From an uncultured Erythrobacter sp. (GTDB taxonomy: Bacteria; Pseudomonadota; Alphaproteobacteria; Sphingomonadales; Sphingomonadaceae): 64,000 nt of DNA. The notes beneath the pieces are model-generated. The model worked only from the letters and a program-made list of their open reading frames with translations, was not told the DNA's origin and did no database searches. Shown in pieces: positions 19,038 to 27,673 of this stretch. Where the stretch lies: assembly GCA_947503155.1 (NCBI GenBank), contig CANNCL010000002.1:434001-498000 (forward strand), given 5' to 3'. The position numbers and the translations under genes are program-made. Within the stretch, counting starts at the first letter, position 1. Each line of letters starts with the position of its first letter.

Positions 19038-20495
19038 CTATCGGGTTAGGGGAGGGACCAACTTACCCGGATTCAGCAGGCCCAGCGGGTCTAACGCGCC
19101 CTTTACGCTTCGCATGATTGATAGTGCGGCCGGATCGCCCAAGCGGCCCAGCTCAGCGACTTTCATCTGCCCGATCCCGTGTTCTGCGCTGATCGATCCG
19201 CCCCATTGGGTAACCAAATCATAGACATGCGCGCTGATTTGCTTGCCGGTGGTCTCTTCCCATTCGCCGGGCACAGCGCCGGATGGGGCGAGGACATGGA
19301 AATGGACATTGCCGTCGCCCAAATGCCCGAAGGCGGCCGCATGTGTACCGGGAAATGCCTCTTCAATAGCGGGGGATGCGGCGAGGATGAATTCGGGCAT
19401 CCGCTCCACCGGAACAGAGATATCATGCTGCATCGCTGGTCCACGTGCGCGTTCGGCAGCGGAAATCGAATCGCGCAGGTTCCAGAATTCCTCAGCCTGA
19501 CGATCATTGGCGGCGATCACAGCATCCAGCTCAAGGCCATCTTCAGTCGCTTCGATCAGAGCTTCTTGCATAACCTTCTGCATCCAGTGGTCGTCTGGAT
19601 CGGTGTGCATCAATTCGATCAGCACATACCACGCATGGTTTTGCAGAAGCGGCGACCGCGCTGTTGGAAGATGGGTGAGTACGCTTTGTAAGCAGTGGTC
19701 CGGAATGACCTCAAAACCTTCCAGATAGTTGCCGAGCAGCCTATCGAGATGGCGCAAAAGCCTACCGGCATCGGTGATCGAGGCCAGACCAATCCAAGCG
19801 GTAGCGCGGGCGCGCGGAGCGGGCAAAATCCGTAATGTCGCCGCCGTCACAATGCCCAAAGTCCCCTCTGACCCGATCAACAATTGTTTGAGGTCAAACC
19901 CGCGATTGTCCTTCTTCAACGCGGTTAGGCCGTCAAACACTTGCCCGTCGGCCAAGACCGCCTCAATCCCCAGAACCTGCGCCCGCATCGTGCCGTGGCG
20001 CAGCACCTGCGTCCCGCCCGCATTGGTGGACACCAGACCGCCAATCGTCGCAGACCCTTTGCCGCCCAATGTCAGGGGAAAGCGCATATCCGCCGCCTGC
20101 GCCGCCTCTTGAAAGGTCTGCAAAATTACACCCGCATCGCAAACCGCTTGGCCGGCCTCGGCGTCGATTGAGCGAATTTGGTTCATCCGGCGTAGCGACA
20201 ACAGGATTGCGGCGCCGCTGTTATCGGGTGTTGCGCCGCCTGCCATCCCGCTGTTCCCGCCTTGCGGCACGATCGGCACGCGGTGCCGCGCGCACAGTTG
20301 GACCAGCGCTGAAACCTGCGCCGTCGATCCCGGCGATGCCAAGGCCTGCGCCCTGCCTGAATACCGCCCGCGCCAATCGGTCAGCCATGCGGTCAGATCG
20401 GCGGGGTCGGTCGAAAATCCCTTGGGCCCCAGCAAATCAGCGGCCTCGCGGCGGAATTCGCGGAATTGGTCGAAAGTGTCAGTGAGGGTCGTCAT
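19038..20495 (-). CDS. FAD-binding oxidoreductase, D-lactate / D-2-hydroxyglutarate dehydrogenase type
   Basis: A 485-residue flavoprotein of the PCMH/FAD_binding_4 plus FAD-oxidase_C type. The FAD-binding signatures VPQGGNSGMAGGATPD, GGLVSTNAGGTQVLRHG and LLIGSEGTLGIVTAATLRI are followed by the C-terminal substrate domain with FGHLGDGNVHFHVL (metal/substrate histidines) and SAEHGIGQMK. These enzymes oxidise D-2-hydroxy acids and pass electrons to cytochrome c, quinone or ETF. D-lactate and D-2-hydroxyglutarate cannot be told apart from sequence. The ATG at 20495 (MTTLTDTFDQ) was preferred over a 30-residue non-conserved extension starting at 20585. Confidence 0.88.
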   Translation of the reverse strand: MTTLTDTFDQFREFRREAADLLGPKGFSTDPADLTAWLTDWRGRYSGRAQALASPGSTAQVSALVQLCARHRVPIVPQGGNSGMAGGATPDNSGAAILLSLRRMNQIRSIDAEAGQAVCDAGVILQTFQEAAQAADMRFPLTLGGKGSATIGGLVSTNAGGTQVLRHGTMRAQVLGIEAVLADGQVFDGLTALKKDNRGFDLKQLLIGSEGTLGIVTAATLRILPAPRARATAWIGLASITDAGRLLRHLDRLLGNYLEGFEVIPDHCLQSVLTHLPTARSPLLQNHAWYVLIELMHTDPDDHWMQKVMQEALIEATEDGLELDAVIAANDRQAEEFWNLRDSISAAERARGPAMQHDISVPVERMPEFILAASPAIEEAFPGTHAAAFGHLGDGNVHFHVLAPSGAVPGEWEETTGKQISAHVYDLVTQWGGSISAEHGIGQMKVAELGRLGDPAALSIMRSVKGALDPLGLLNPGKLVPPLTR

Positions 20496-20666
20496 TGTGG
20501 CGGCTATGCCACAGTCGGTGCCGAATGTGCCAGCATTTTGACCTTTCCGCGCTGATTGCTGACACTCAGTTAAGCCAGCGTTCAATCGCTTTTGCTAGCT
20601 CCTGCGGTCAACAGATGGGCGACGAGCCCTAAACCAAATTTATCAGAAGGACGTCCCCAGCACCCC

Positions 20667-21287
20667 ATGCCCAGCATGCTCGCTCTTGCAGCGCCCTTCG
20701 CGCTTATCCTGCCTCTGGTCGGGCAAACCGCTGCGCTTATCGGGGCGCAAGGCGGCACCGATGGGGAAGGGGCGGCAACGTCTTCCGCTCCCGATTACGA
20801 CGTGCCGGCAGACGGGCCATATTCCCAGGCCTATCCGCGAACCGGCTCTTCTGCGAACCCTACCGCCAATCCGCTTGACGCGTTTCGCGGCGGTCAGATT
20901 TCCCGGCAAGTGCGTATAGAACAGCGTGTTATCATCCGTATTACGCCGCAACGCCAAGGCAATCGGAACAATTTGCTTGCCCGCTTGCCCGAACGCGGCC
21001 TCAGCACCCGGTACGAAGAACGCGAGATGGACCGCTGCCTCGCGGTGAGCGGAATTTCCGGCGTTCAAACCGGCAATGGCAATCGTTTGCTGCTGTTCCT
21101 CAGCGATCAGCGGATCGTTAGCGTCAATCTCGAACGCGCCTGCCGCGCCCGCGATTTTTACTCCGGCTTTTATATTGAGCGCAACGAAGACGGTCAGCTT
21201 TGCGTGGACCGGGACGAACTGCAATCGCGCAGCGGCGCAAAATGCGAAGTCGAACGGATGCGCCAACTGGTCGCTGTAAACGAGTAG
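20667..21287 (+). CDS. Hypothetical exported protein
   Basis: A 206-residue protein not assigned to a family. It has an N-terminal hydrophobic signal (SMLALAAPFALILPLVGQTAALIGA), an Ala/Ser/Pro-rich linker, then a folded-looking region with EQRVIIRITPQ, EREMDRCLAVSGISG and NGNRLLLFLSDQRIVSVNLERACRARDFYSGFY. Several cysteines (at least four) suggest disulfides, consistent with a periplasmic location. The ATG at 20667 was chosen as the first codon of the signal peptide; an AGAAGGA lies about 16 bases before it, further than usual. It is divergent from the flavoprotein gene. Confidence 0.6.
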   Translation: MPSMLALAAPFALILPLVGQTAALIGAQGGTDGEGAATSSAPDYDVPADGPYSQAYPRTGSSANPTANPLDAFRGGQISRQVRIEQRVIIRITPQRQGNRNNLLARLPERGLSTRYEEREMDRCLAVSGISGVQTGNGNRLLLFLSDQRIVSVNLERACRARDFYSGFYIERNEDGQLCVDRDELQSRSGAKCEVERMRQLVAVNE

Positions 21288-21457
21288 TGCGCGTTTCCGA
21301 GACTACGCGGCCGTGCCAGCACCCGCGTCAATCCAGTACCATTTCTTGACTTTTCGGGCGTTTTTGGCCAATCGCGCCCTTGATGGCCGTGTGTTTTTCG
21401 CATCCGGCAAACAATCCGGCGGCTTTTGCTGCCCTTTATCCGGACATTTTGAAACGC

Positions 21458-23029
21458 ATGACATTCGCCGATCTCGGCCTCTCGCCCGAATTGCTTAAAG
21501 CTGTTGAGGAGGCTGGCTATACAGAGCCGACCGCCATTCAAGCAGAAGCCATCCCCGCCGTCCTAATGATGAAAGACCTCATCGGGATCGCGCAAACGGG
21601 CACCGGCAAAACCGCCAGTTTTGTGTTGCCGATGATCGATGTGATGGCCTCTGGCCGCCGCCGCGCGCTGATGCCGCGCTCGCTTATTCTGGAGCCGACG
21701 CGCGAACTCGCTGCGCAGGTTGCTGAGAATTTTGAGAAATATGGTGCAAACCACGATCTGAAAATGGCGTTGCTGATTGGCGGCGTTCAGATGGGCGATC
21801 AGGTGAAAGCGCTGAACGAGGGCGTTGATGTCCTTATCGCGACACCGGGCCGTTTGATGGATCTGTTTGAACGCGGCAAAATCTTGCTCAATGGCTGCGA
21901 ATTGCTGGTCATTGATGAAGCGGATCGGATGCTCGACATGGGCTTCATTCCCGATATCGAATTCATCTGTTCAAAGCTGCCCGAAACGCGCCAAACGATG
22001 CTGTTTTCGGCCACAATGCCTGCGCCGATTGAGAAACTGGCTAAGACATTTTTGAGCAATCCTAAGCGCATCGAAACAGAGCGCGCGGCGACCACGAACA
22101 AGGATATCACCGCGTTCAAAGTCAATGTTGAACAGCGCGCGAAGCTGTCTACGCTGCAATGGCTGATCAACCATGATCACGTCGAAACCGCGATTGTGTT
22201 TTCGAATAAGAAAACGATGGTGCGCGAACTCAACAAGAAATTGCAGAGCGATGGTTTCCGCAGCGGAGAGATCCACGGCGATATTGACCAGAACACCCGT
22301 CAGAAAGAACTGGCGCGGTTTAAGTCCGGCGATATCAACATTCTGGTCGCCTCTGACGTCGCCGCGCGCGGCCTCGATATCAAAGGCGTTAGCCACGTCT
22401 TCAATTATGACACACCGTGGCACCCGGATGATTACGTCCACCGGATTGGCCGGACCGGGCGTGCCGGTGCAAAGGGGCGGGCCTTCACATTCGTGACCAA
22501 GGCCGATGCCGAGGCGATCGACAATGTCGAAAAGTTGACTGGCAATAAAATCAAAGTGTTCGGCAAAGAAGACGTGCGCGTCGAGCTGGCTGAACCGGCT
22601 GCGAAATCTGGCGGCAAGTCTGAGGAGAAGTCTGAAGACAGCAAACAAGGTGGCGAGGAAAGCCGCGATGACCGCGATGACCGCGATGAAAAGCCGCGCC
22701 GTTCGCGCAGCCGCAAGCGCGATGGCGGTGATGATACACCCAATGAACGCAAACCGCGCCGCGCCCGTGAAGATAAGCCCCGCGAGGATAGGCCCCGCGA
22801 AGACAAACCCCGTGATGACAAACCCCGTGATGACAGGCCGCGCGAAGACAAGCCGCGTGGGGACAGGCCGCGCGAGGACCGCTCAGACGATAAATCAGAA
22901 CCTAAGCCCCAAACAAAAGGCCGTTCGCGCTCCAATAAATGGGGCCGTGATCAGGACGATGAACCTGTGCCAGCGGGCGAGTGGAACGGGCCAAAGCCGG
23001 GTTTCTTGGACATGGGATTTAAAGAATAA
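21458..23029 (+). CDS. rhlE: DEAD-box RNA helicase, RhlE type
   Basis: An ATP-dependent RNA helicase of 523 residues, expected in ribosome assembly and RNA decay. It has the Q motif (YTEPTAIQAEAIPA), Walker A AQTGTGKT (residues 45-52), PTRELAAQV, TPGRLMD, the VIDEADRMLDMGF motif II, SAT motif III (LFSATMPAP) and HRIGRTGRAG motif VI. The C-terminal 130 residues are a charged, disordered tail containing repeats of the type DKPRE/DRPRE/DKPRD encoded by a 15-bp tandem repeat around 22770-22880. ATG 21458 gives MTFADLGL, the usual RhlE start. It is convergent with the ChaN-like gene; a weak hairpin (GAAGCC/GGCTTC) lies in the 40-base gap. Confidence 0.93.
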   Translation: MTFADLGLSPELLKAVEEAGYTEPTAIQAEAIPAVLMMKDLIGIAQTGTGKTASFVLPMIDVMASGRRRALMPRSLILEPTRELAAQVAENFEKYGANHDLKMALLIGGVQMGDQVKALNEGVDVLIATPGRLMDLFERGKILLNGCELLVIDEADRMLDMGFIPDIEFICSKLPETRQTMLFSATMPAPIEKLAKTFLSNPKRIETERAATTNKDITAFKVNVEQRAKLSTLQWLINHDHVETAIVFSNKKTMVRELNKKLQSDGFRSGEIHGDIDQNTRQKELARFKSGDINILVASDVAARGLDIKGVSHVFNYDTPWHPDDYVHRIGRTGRAGAKGRAFTFVTKADAEAIDNVEKLTGNKIKVFGKEDVRVELAEPAAKSGGKSEEKSEDSKQGGEESRDDRDDRDEKPRRSRSRKRDGGDDTPNERKPRRAREDKPREDRPREDKPRDDKPRDDRPREDKPRGDRPREDRSDDKSEPKPQTKGRSRSNKWGRDQDDEPVPAGEWNGPKPGFLDMGFKE

Positions 23030-23069
23030 GGCGTTTGGAAGCCAGCTAGGCTTCTAATACGCGCCTGTT

Positions 23070-24014
23070 TCAATCTTTAAACGCAGGCGCCGATGCGGTC
23101 GTATGCCCAAGCCAGAAATAGCCATCAAACATTGGGCTAGCCGCACTGCCTGGGAACGGGCTGAGCGCGATGAATGGTTCTAACCCAAGATCGGGTGAAC
23201 CTCCCAAAGAATATGAACCGCAGACAATGGCGCCTTCTGGAATTGGTTGGCCGGGGATGAATTCAAAGTCTTCCCGCGCCTGACAATTCCAAGATGTGCC
23301 CCCGGCGCTGGCGTAGTTTAAGCTGATCACGGAACCATATTGCTCCAGGCGGGAGGCCATCGTTTCGAAGGTTGCATTCCCTACTGCGACGGTGTCTTTC
23401 TTAGCGTGGAAATTTCCAACTAGAACGATCACGGCGTCATAGTCTGCGGCATCGGCTGCATTGGCTATATTCTCTGCCTGCGCGGCTTCGTGCGGGCCTT
23501 GGCCGGATAGGTCAGCAAAGCGTTCGCGCTGATCATCATCACGCGCCCCGTTGAAGGCAACAATGTCGATCTGCGCGCCTCGTGATTTTAGAATATGCGC
23601 GCGTTCCACCAGACTGCGCATGGCAACACTTCCAACACCGTCATCACGGCGCTCCCACCCTCCGCGCTCAAGAGCATGGCGGAAATCGCTTTCGGTTGCA
23701 TTCCATGCTTCTTGCAGTGCCGGGTCGTTCACCGACGAAAATTCAATCGCGAGCAAGACCCGTTTTTCGCGCAATGCAAGCCCGCAAATAACGTCGCTGA
23801 CCAATTGCGGTGCTTGGGCTGTGCCGTGAATTTCGCCAAAGACCACGAAGCGGGCACCGCGCGCTTCGACGCCCAGCCAACCGTCCGGCGCGGAACAGGT
23901 GAGTTGTTCTTCAATGGCGGGCTCTTCGTTAGGCAGAGCGAGCGCTGAGTGACTTGCCCATATCGATCCGGCTATCGCTAGGACTGCAAAGCTCTTTTGG
24001 ATCAAATATTTCAT
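23070..24014 (-). CDS. ChaN-like exported protein (haem/iron-related or TIKI/EreA-like fold)
   Basis: A 314-residue protein with a clear signal peptide (about residues 1-27, ending ALA). The paired motifs VVFGEIHGT and VLVGNFHAKK, with LLAIEFSS between them, are those of the ChaN / erythromycin-esterase-like superfamily, in which the Glu/His residues form a metal or haem site. ChaN itself is an iron-regulated haem-binding lipoprotein; this protein has no lipobox, so it is probably soluble in the periplasm. The start is the ATG at 24014. It begins four bases after the uvrD stop and so is probably co-transcribed with it under the SOS box at 26354-26368, an unusual regulon for such a gene. Confidence 0.75.
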   Translation of the reverse strand: MKYLIQKSFAVLAIAGSIWASHSALALPNEEPAIEEQLTCSAPDGWLGVEARGARFVVFGEIHGTAQAPQLVSDVICGLALREKRVLLAIEFSSVNDPALQEAWNATESDFRHALERGGWERRDDGVGSVAMRSLVERAHILKSRGAQIDIVAFNGARDDDQRERFADLSGQGPHEAAQAENIANAADAADYDAVIVLVGNFHAKKDTVAVGNATFETMASRLEQYGSVISLNYASAGGTSWNCQAREDFEFIPGQPIPEGAIVCGSYSLGGSPDLGLEPFIALSPFPGSAASPMFDGYFWLGHTTASAPAFKD

Positions 24015-24018
24015 CACT

Positions 24019-26343
24019 TCACCCCGCCAAAGTTACAAAGCTATCAATAACCCGCTTCTCGCCGGCATCCTCAAACTGGATCGTCAGCTTGTTGCCTTCC
24101 TGATCGATCACACATCCCGTGCCAAATTTCGCATGTTCCACCATCGCGCCAATCCTGATGTCGCTGCGGGGTTTTGCGGCGAAGCTGGCGGCGCTGCGCC
24201 CGGGTTCGGTCAATCGTTTTTGCTGTGTGTCGTAACCTGATGCCACGCCGCGTTGCCATCCGGGGCCGCGGGTTTGGGCGCGGCCGGGACGGTCGCGGGC
24301 GACATGGGCAAACGGGTCGTCATTTTCCGACCAATTGGCCCGCCACAGCGACGCGCCGCCGGTCATGGTGCTTTCCTGATCCACATGCTCGACGGGCAAT
24401 TCTTCGATAAAGCGCGAGGGGATTGAGCTGGTCCATTGTCCGTAAATCCGCCGGTTTGCCGCGTGTAGGATGATGCACCGCCGCCGTGCGCGGGTGATCG
24501 CGACATAAGCAAGGCGGCGTTCTTCCTCCAGGCTGGCGAGCCCGCCTTCGTCAATCGCGCGCTGGCTGGGGAATACGCCTTCTTCCCATCCGACACAGAA
24601 TACATTGTCGAATTCGAGACCCTTTGCCGCGTGGATCGTCATGATTGTGACCGTATCCTCCCCGTCGCCCCGGTCATTATCCATGACCAGCGATACGTGT
24701 TCGAGGAAGTCGCCAAGCGTTTCATATTCCTCCATCGCGCGCGCAAGTTCGGAGAGGTTTTCGGCGCGCCCGGCGCTTTCGGGACTGCGGTCATTCGACA
24801 GCATCGCGCTGTAACCGCTTTCATCCAGCACAAGCCGCAGCAGGTCCGCTGGCGTCATGGCGTCAGCCGCCTCGCGCCAGGCAAGGAAGCTGCGCAGCAA
24901 TCCGCCAATCGTGTTCGCGGCGCGGGCGGGCAATTCGTCGCTATCTGCCAATTGCAGCGACGCGGCGGCCAGCGGCATTCCCGTCGCCCGGGCATGTTGG
25001 TGCATTTTTTCCAGCGTCTTGGAACCAAGCCCGCGCTTTGGCTGGTTATAAATCCGCTCAAACGCCAAATCATCCTGCGGCTGAGCAATCACCCGCAAAT
25101 ATGCCAGCGCATCGCGAATTTCCGCGCGTTCGTAGAAACGAAAACCGCCGATAATCCGGTAATTCACGCCAATCTGGATAAAGCGGTCTTCGAACTCACG
25201 CGTCTGGTACTGCGCGCGCACCAAAATTGCCACGCGGTCCAACGGTGCGCCTTCGCGTTCGAGCCGTTCAATCTCTTCGCCGACGCGCCGCGCTTCTTCT
25301 GGGGCATCCCACACGCCGATGGCTTTGACTTTGTCGCCGCCATTCACTTCGGTCCACAGCGTCTTTTCGTGCCGTTCGCTATTTTCCCGGATCAGGCCGG
25401 ATGCCGCGCCCAGAATATGCGGGGTGGAACGGTAGTTTTGTTCCAGCCGGACCACATGCGCGCCCGGAAAATCCTTTTCAAACCGTAGGATATTGGCGAC
25501 CTCTGCCCCGCGCCATGAATAGATTGATTGGTCATCATCGCCGACGACGCAGATGTTCTTATGGCTTTGCGCCAGCAATCGCAGCCACAGATATTGGACG
25601 GCATTGGTGTCCTGATATTCGTCGACCAGAATGTATTTAAAGCGCTGCTGATACTCCGCCAAAATGTCCGTATGCGCGCGGAAAATATTCAGCACATGCA
25701 GCATCAGATCACCAAAATCACAGGCATTCAGCGCCTTCATCCGGTCCTGATACAGCCCATAAAATTCGCGCCCCCGGCCATTGGCGAAAGCCTCGCTTTC
25801 GCCCGCGTCCAGATCACCGGGGTTGAGCCCGCAATTTTTCCAGCGATCTATCAATCCAGCCAGCTGTTTGGGTGTCCAGCGTTTGGGATCCTCATCATGT
25901 TCGATGATGAGCTGTTTCAACAGCCGCAATTGATCATCTGTATCAATGATCGTGTAATTCGATTGCAGGCCGACCAATTCCGCATGGCGGCGCAGCATCT
26001 TTGCGCAGATCGAATGGAACGTGCCCAGCCATTGTATCCCTTCGCTGCTCGGCCCCAAATGCCCGGCAACCCGTTCGCGCATTTCGCGCGCGGCTTTATT
26101 GGTGAAGGTCACGCACAATATCTGGCTAGGCCAAGCGCGGCGCGTCGCCACCAGATGCGCCAATCGCGCGGTGAGCGCGGCGGTCTTACCCGTGCCAGCC
26201 CCCGCCAGCATGAGGACCGGCCCCTCTGTTGTGAGCACCGCGTCACGCTGCGGCGCGTTTAGCTGCGCTGCATAGGCAGGTACGTCGCCGCCGCCTGTAT
26301 TGGGCGAGGTATGAGCGGAGGGGAGTGGCAGATTTTGGGTCAT
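24019..26343 (-). CDS. uvrD: ATP-dependent DNA helicase UvrD/PcrA family
   Basis: Superfamily 1A 3'-5' helicase of 774 residues, acting in nucleotide excision and mismatch repair. Motifs in order: Walker A AGAGTGKTAALTARL, motif Ia FTNKAAREMRERV, motif II VDEYQDTNAVQY, motif III GDDDQSIYSWRGA, IV LEQNYRS, V MTIHAAKGLEFDNVFCVG and VI VAITRARR. The C-terminal end (EHAKFGTGCVIDQEGNKL) is the Tudor-like RNA-polymerase-binding domain of PcrA/UvrD. I used the ATG at 26343; an in-frame start at 26529 adds 62 unrelated residues and would run through the LexA box. No Shine-Dalgarno sequence is visible, so the mRNA may be nearly leaderless. Confidence 0.95.
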   Translation of the reverse strand: MTQNLPLPSAHTSPNTGGGDVPAYAAQLNAPQRDAVLTTEGPVLMLAGAGTGKTAALTARLAHLVATRRAWPSQILCVTFTNKAAREMRERVAGHLGPSSEGIQWLGTFHSICAKMLRRHAELVGLQSNYTIIDTDDQLRLLKQLIIEHDEDPKRWTPKQLAGLIDRWKNCGLNPGDLDAGESEAFANGRGREFYGLYQDRMKALNACDFGDLMLHVLNIFRAHTDILAEYQQRFKYILVDEYQDTNAVQYLWLRLLAQSHKNICVVGDDDQSIYSWRGAEVANILRFEKDFPGAHVVRLEQNYRSTPHILGAASGLIRENSERHEKTLWTEVNGGDKVKAIGVWDAPEEARRVGEEIERLEREGAPLDRVAILVRAQYQTREFEDRFIQIGVNYRIIGGFRFYERAEIRDALAYLRVIAQPQDDLAFERIYNQPKRGLGSKTLEKMHQHARATGMPLAAASLQLADSDELPARAANTIGGLLRSFLAWREAADAMTPADLLRLVLDESGYSAMLSNDRSPESAGRAENLSELARAMEEYETLGDFLEHVSLVMDNDRGDGEDTVTIMTIHAAKGLEFDNVFCVGWEEGVFPSQRAIDEGGLASLEEERRLAYVAITRARRRCIILHAANRRIYGQWTSSIPSRFIEELPVEHVDQESTMTGGASLWRANWSENDDPFAHVARDRPGRAQTRGPGWQRGVASGYDTQQKRLTEPGRSAASFAAKPRSDIRIGAMVEHAKFGTGCVIDQEGNKLTIQFEDAGEKRVIDSFVTLAG

Positions 26344-26353
26344 AGCAATAAGC

Positions 26354-26385
26354 GAACAGATATAGAACAAATAGAAGCGGTGCAA
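26354..26385 (-). promoter_or_regulatory. LexA (SOS) box and promoter of uvrD
   Basis: GAAC-AGATATA-GAAC at 26354-26368 (on the - strand GTTC-TATATCT-GTTC) matches the alphaproteobacterial LexA operator exactly and ends 11 bases before the uvrD start. On the - strand TTGCAC (26385-26380) and TATCTG (26362-26357), separated by 17 bases, form a candidate promoter whose -10 lies inside the operator. Confidence 0.8.
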
Positions 26386-26616
26386 CATCGCATATAGCGC
26401 GCCGCCATGCACCTGTATCCGCCGATCTAGTCCCCCGTTTCGGCCAAATTCTCGCCTGAGCGCGTTTTTACCACACGTTTCGGCGGCCCGTGCGCGGATC
26501 GCGATGCCGGATCGCGGGATGCCTATCAAACTGTTGGATTTGCTGCCAATTATGATGTGCCGCGATCAAAGGGAGGATTTGATCAAGGCTATGCGCGTTC
26601 GTTCATGCCCAAGAAC

Positions 26617-26633
26617 TGGTCAAGGTTTGACCA
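26617..26633 (+). promoter_or_regulatory. Perfect 7-bp inverted repeat before a small exported-protein gene
   Basis: TGGTCAA-GGT-TTGACCA lies 15 bases before the ATG at 26649, just ahead of the GGAG ribosome site. The 17-bp dyad could be a repressor operator, though an RNA hairpin next to the ribosome site is an alternative. Confidence 0.5.
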
Positions 26634-26648
26634 CAATGGAGAACCCCA

Positions 26649-27002
26649 ATGCGTAAATCCCATATCTATTTGTCGCTTGTCGCCATCGCCACGGTTGGCT
26701 TGCTCGCCGCCGGACCGGTCGCCGCGCAAATCACTGAGGCCGCGATGCAGTCGGAGCCGGAAATGAGCCCCGATCAGCGGAGCGAGTTTGAAAGCTGGTC
26801 CGCCAAGCAACAGGGCGCATATGAATTGTGGCCGGCTGAAACAAAGTCCTATTTCTGGTCGCTCGCGCCCGAACGCCAAATGCTGTTCTGGCGGCTTACT
26901 GATGAGGACAAGATTGCGCTGACCGCGATGACCGGACCGGAGCGCGATGCGGCGTGGGGACAAATCGAAAGCCGCGCCTCAAACCCGCCATCTGATGGCT
27001 GA
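26649..27002 (+). CDS. Hypothetical exported protein
   Basis: A 117-residue protein with a clear signal peptide (MRKSHIYLSLVAIATVGLLA...AAQ, cleavage near residue 26). The mature part is unusually rich in Trp, Glu and Gln and has repeating W-centred motifs: ESWSAKQQGAYELWPAE, SYFWSLAPERQMLFWRL and MTGPERDAAW. I do not recognise the family. The aromatic, helical repeats suggest a small periplasmic binding or stress protein, but that is guesswork. The GGAG site is well spaced. Its upstream dyad points to specific regulation. Confidence 0.7.
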   Translation: MRKSHIYLSLVAIATVGLLAAGPVAAQITEAAMQSEPEMSPDQRSEFESWSAKQQGAYELWPAETKSYFWSLAPERQMLFWRLTDEDKIALTAMTGPERDAAWGQIESRASNPPSDG

Positions 27003-27008
27003 GACGCC

Positions 27009-27064
27009 ATCTGATACGGGTCATCTGATACGAGCTATCTGATACGGGTCATCTGACACAGAAA
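27009..27064. repeat. 14-bp tandem repeat (3 units plus a degenerate fourth)
   Basis: ATCTGATACGGGTC (27009-27022), ATCTGATACGAGCT (27023-27036), ATCTGATACGGGTC (27037-27050) and the diverged ATCTGACACAGAAA (27051-27064). A related ATCTGATG occurs just before, at the end of the upstream gene. The array fills the space between two convergent genes. Confidence 0.88.
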
Positions 27065-27094
27065 GCCCGCGACTAAACTTCCCCGTATTGGTGG

Positions 27095-27673
27095 TCAGGC
27101 GGGGAGGGCGCCGTCCAAGGCGTCATCGGCAGGCTCGCGCCGCAAAAGCGTGAGCCTGCCTTTGCCGATTTTGCGTGAGGTTTCGATGGCGAAACCTTTC
27201 AGATCGATTTCTTCGTTGAATGCGGTTTCGACCGCGATCCATGTTGCGTCGGAAATCCAGCCGAGCCTAAGCAACCGGTCCAGCGCCACTTCGCCCGCGC
27301 CGGTGCGGTAGGGCGGATCGAGCAGCATCACATCGACAGGTTCGCGCGCGGCGCGCATTTGCATGACGGAGCCGGTTTCTACCGTTGCGCGTCCTTGCGC
27401 GCCGAATGTGTCTAAATTGTCGCGGATGACATCCACAGCCGCGCGGTCTTGCTCCACAAACAAACAATGCGCCGCGCCGCGTGATAGCGCCTCGATCCCC
27501 AGCGCACCGGAACCCGCGAAGAGATCAGCGACGCGCAATTCGTCAAAACTGCCAAGGCGGCTGGTGAGCATCGAAAACAAAGTCTCACGCGTGCGGTCCG
27601 CCGTGGGGCGAGTCGTGTCGCCTTTGGGTGCGGAAAGTTTGCGGCCGCCCCATTCCCCGGAAATCACTCTCAT
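27095..27673 (-). CDS. rsmD: 16S rRNA (guanine(966)-N2)-methyltransferase
   Basis: RsmD methylates G966 of 16S rRNA in the assembled 30S subunit. The 192-residue Rossmann methyltransferase starts with the diagnostic RVISGEWGGRKL and RPTADRTRETLFSML, then has the SAM-binding VADLFAGSGALGIEALSRGA and the catalytic DPPY of N2-guanine methyltransferases (LLDPPYRTG). Its ATG overlaps the stop of the pseudouridine synthase gene by four bases (ATGA), indicating translational coupling of two rRNA-modification genes. Confidence 0.95.
   Translation of the reverse strand: MRVISGEWGGRKLSAPKGDTTRPTADRTRETLFSMLTSRLGSFDELRVADLFAGSGALGIEALSRGAAHCLFVEQDRAAVDVIRDNLDTFGAQGRATVETGSVMQMRAAREPVDVMLLDPPYRTGAGEVALDRLLRLGWISDATWIAVETAFNEEIDLKGFAIETSRKIGKGRLTLLRREPADDALDGALPA

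Larger units (their letters stand above)
26344..26648. other. Divergent intergenic region between uvrD and a small exported-protein gene
   Basis: These 305 bases contain the uvrD control region (LexA box 26354-26368) at one end and a perfect inverted repeat (26617-26633) plus ribosome site for the next gene at the other. The middle part has no plausible gene on either strand. Confidence 0.6.

Noticed and set aside
23030..23069. Possible bidirectional terminator (GAAGCC/GGCTTC) between rhlE and the ChaN-like gene.
   Set aside because: No T-run follows the stem on either strand, so it is not called as a terminator.
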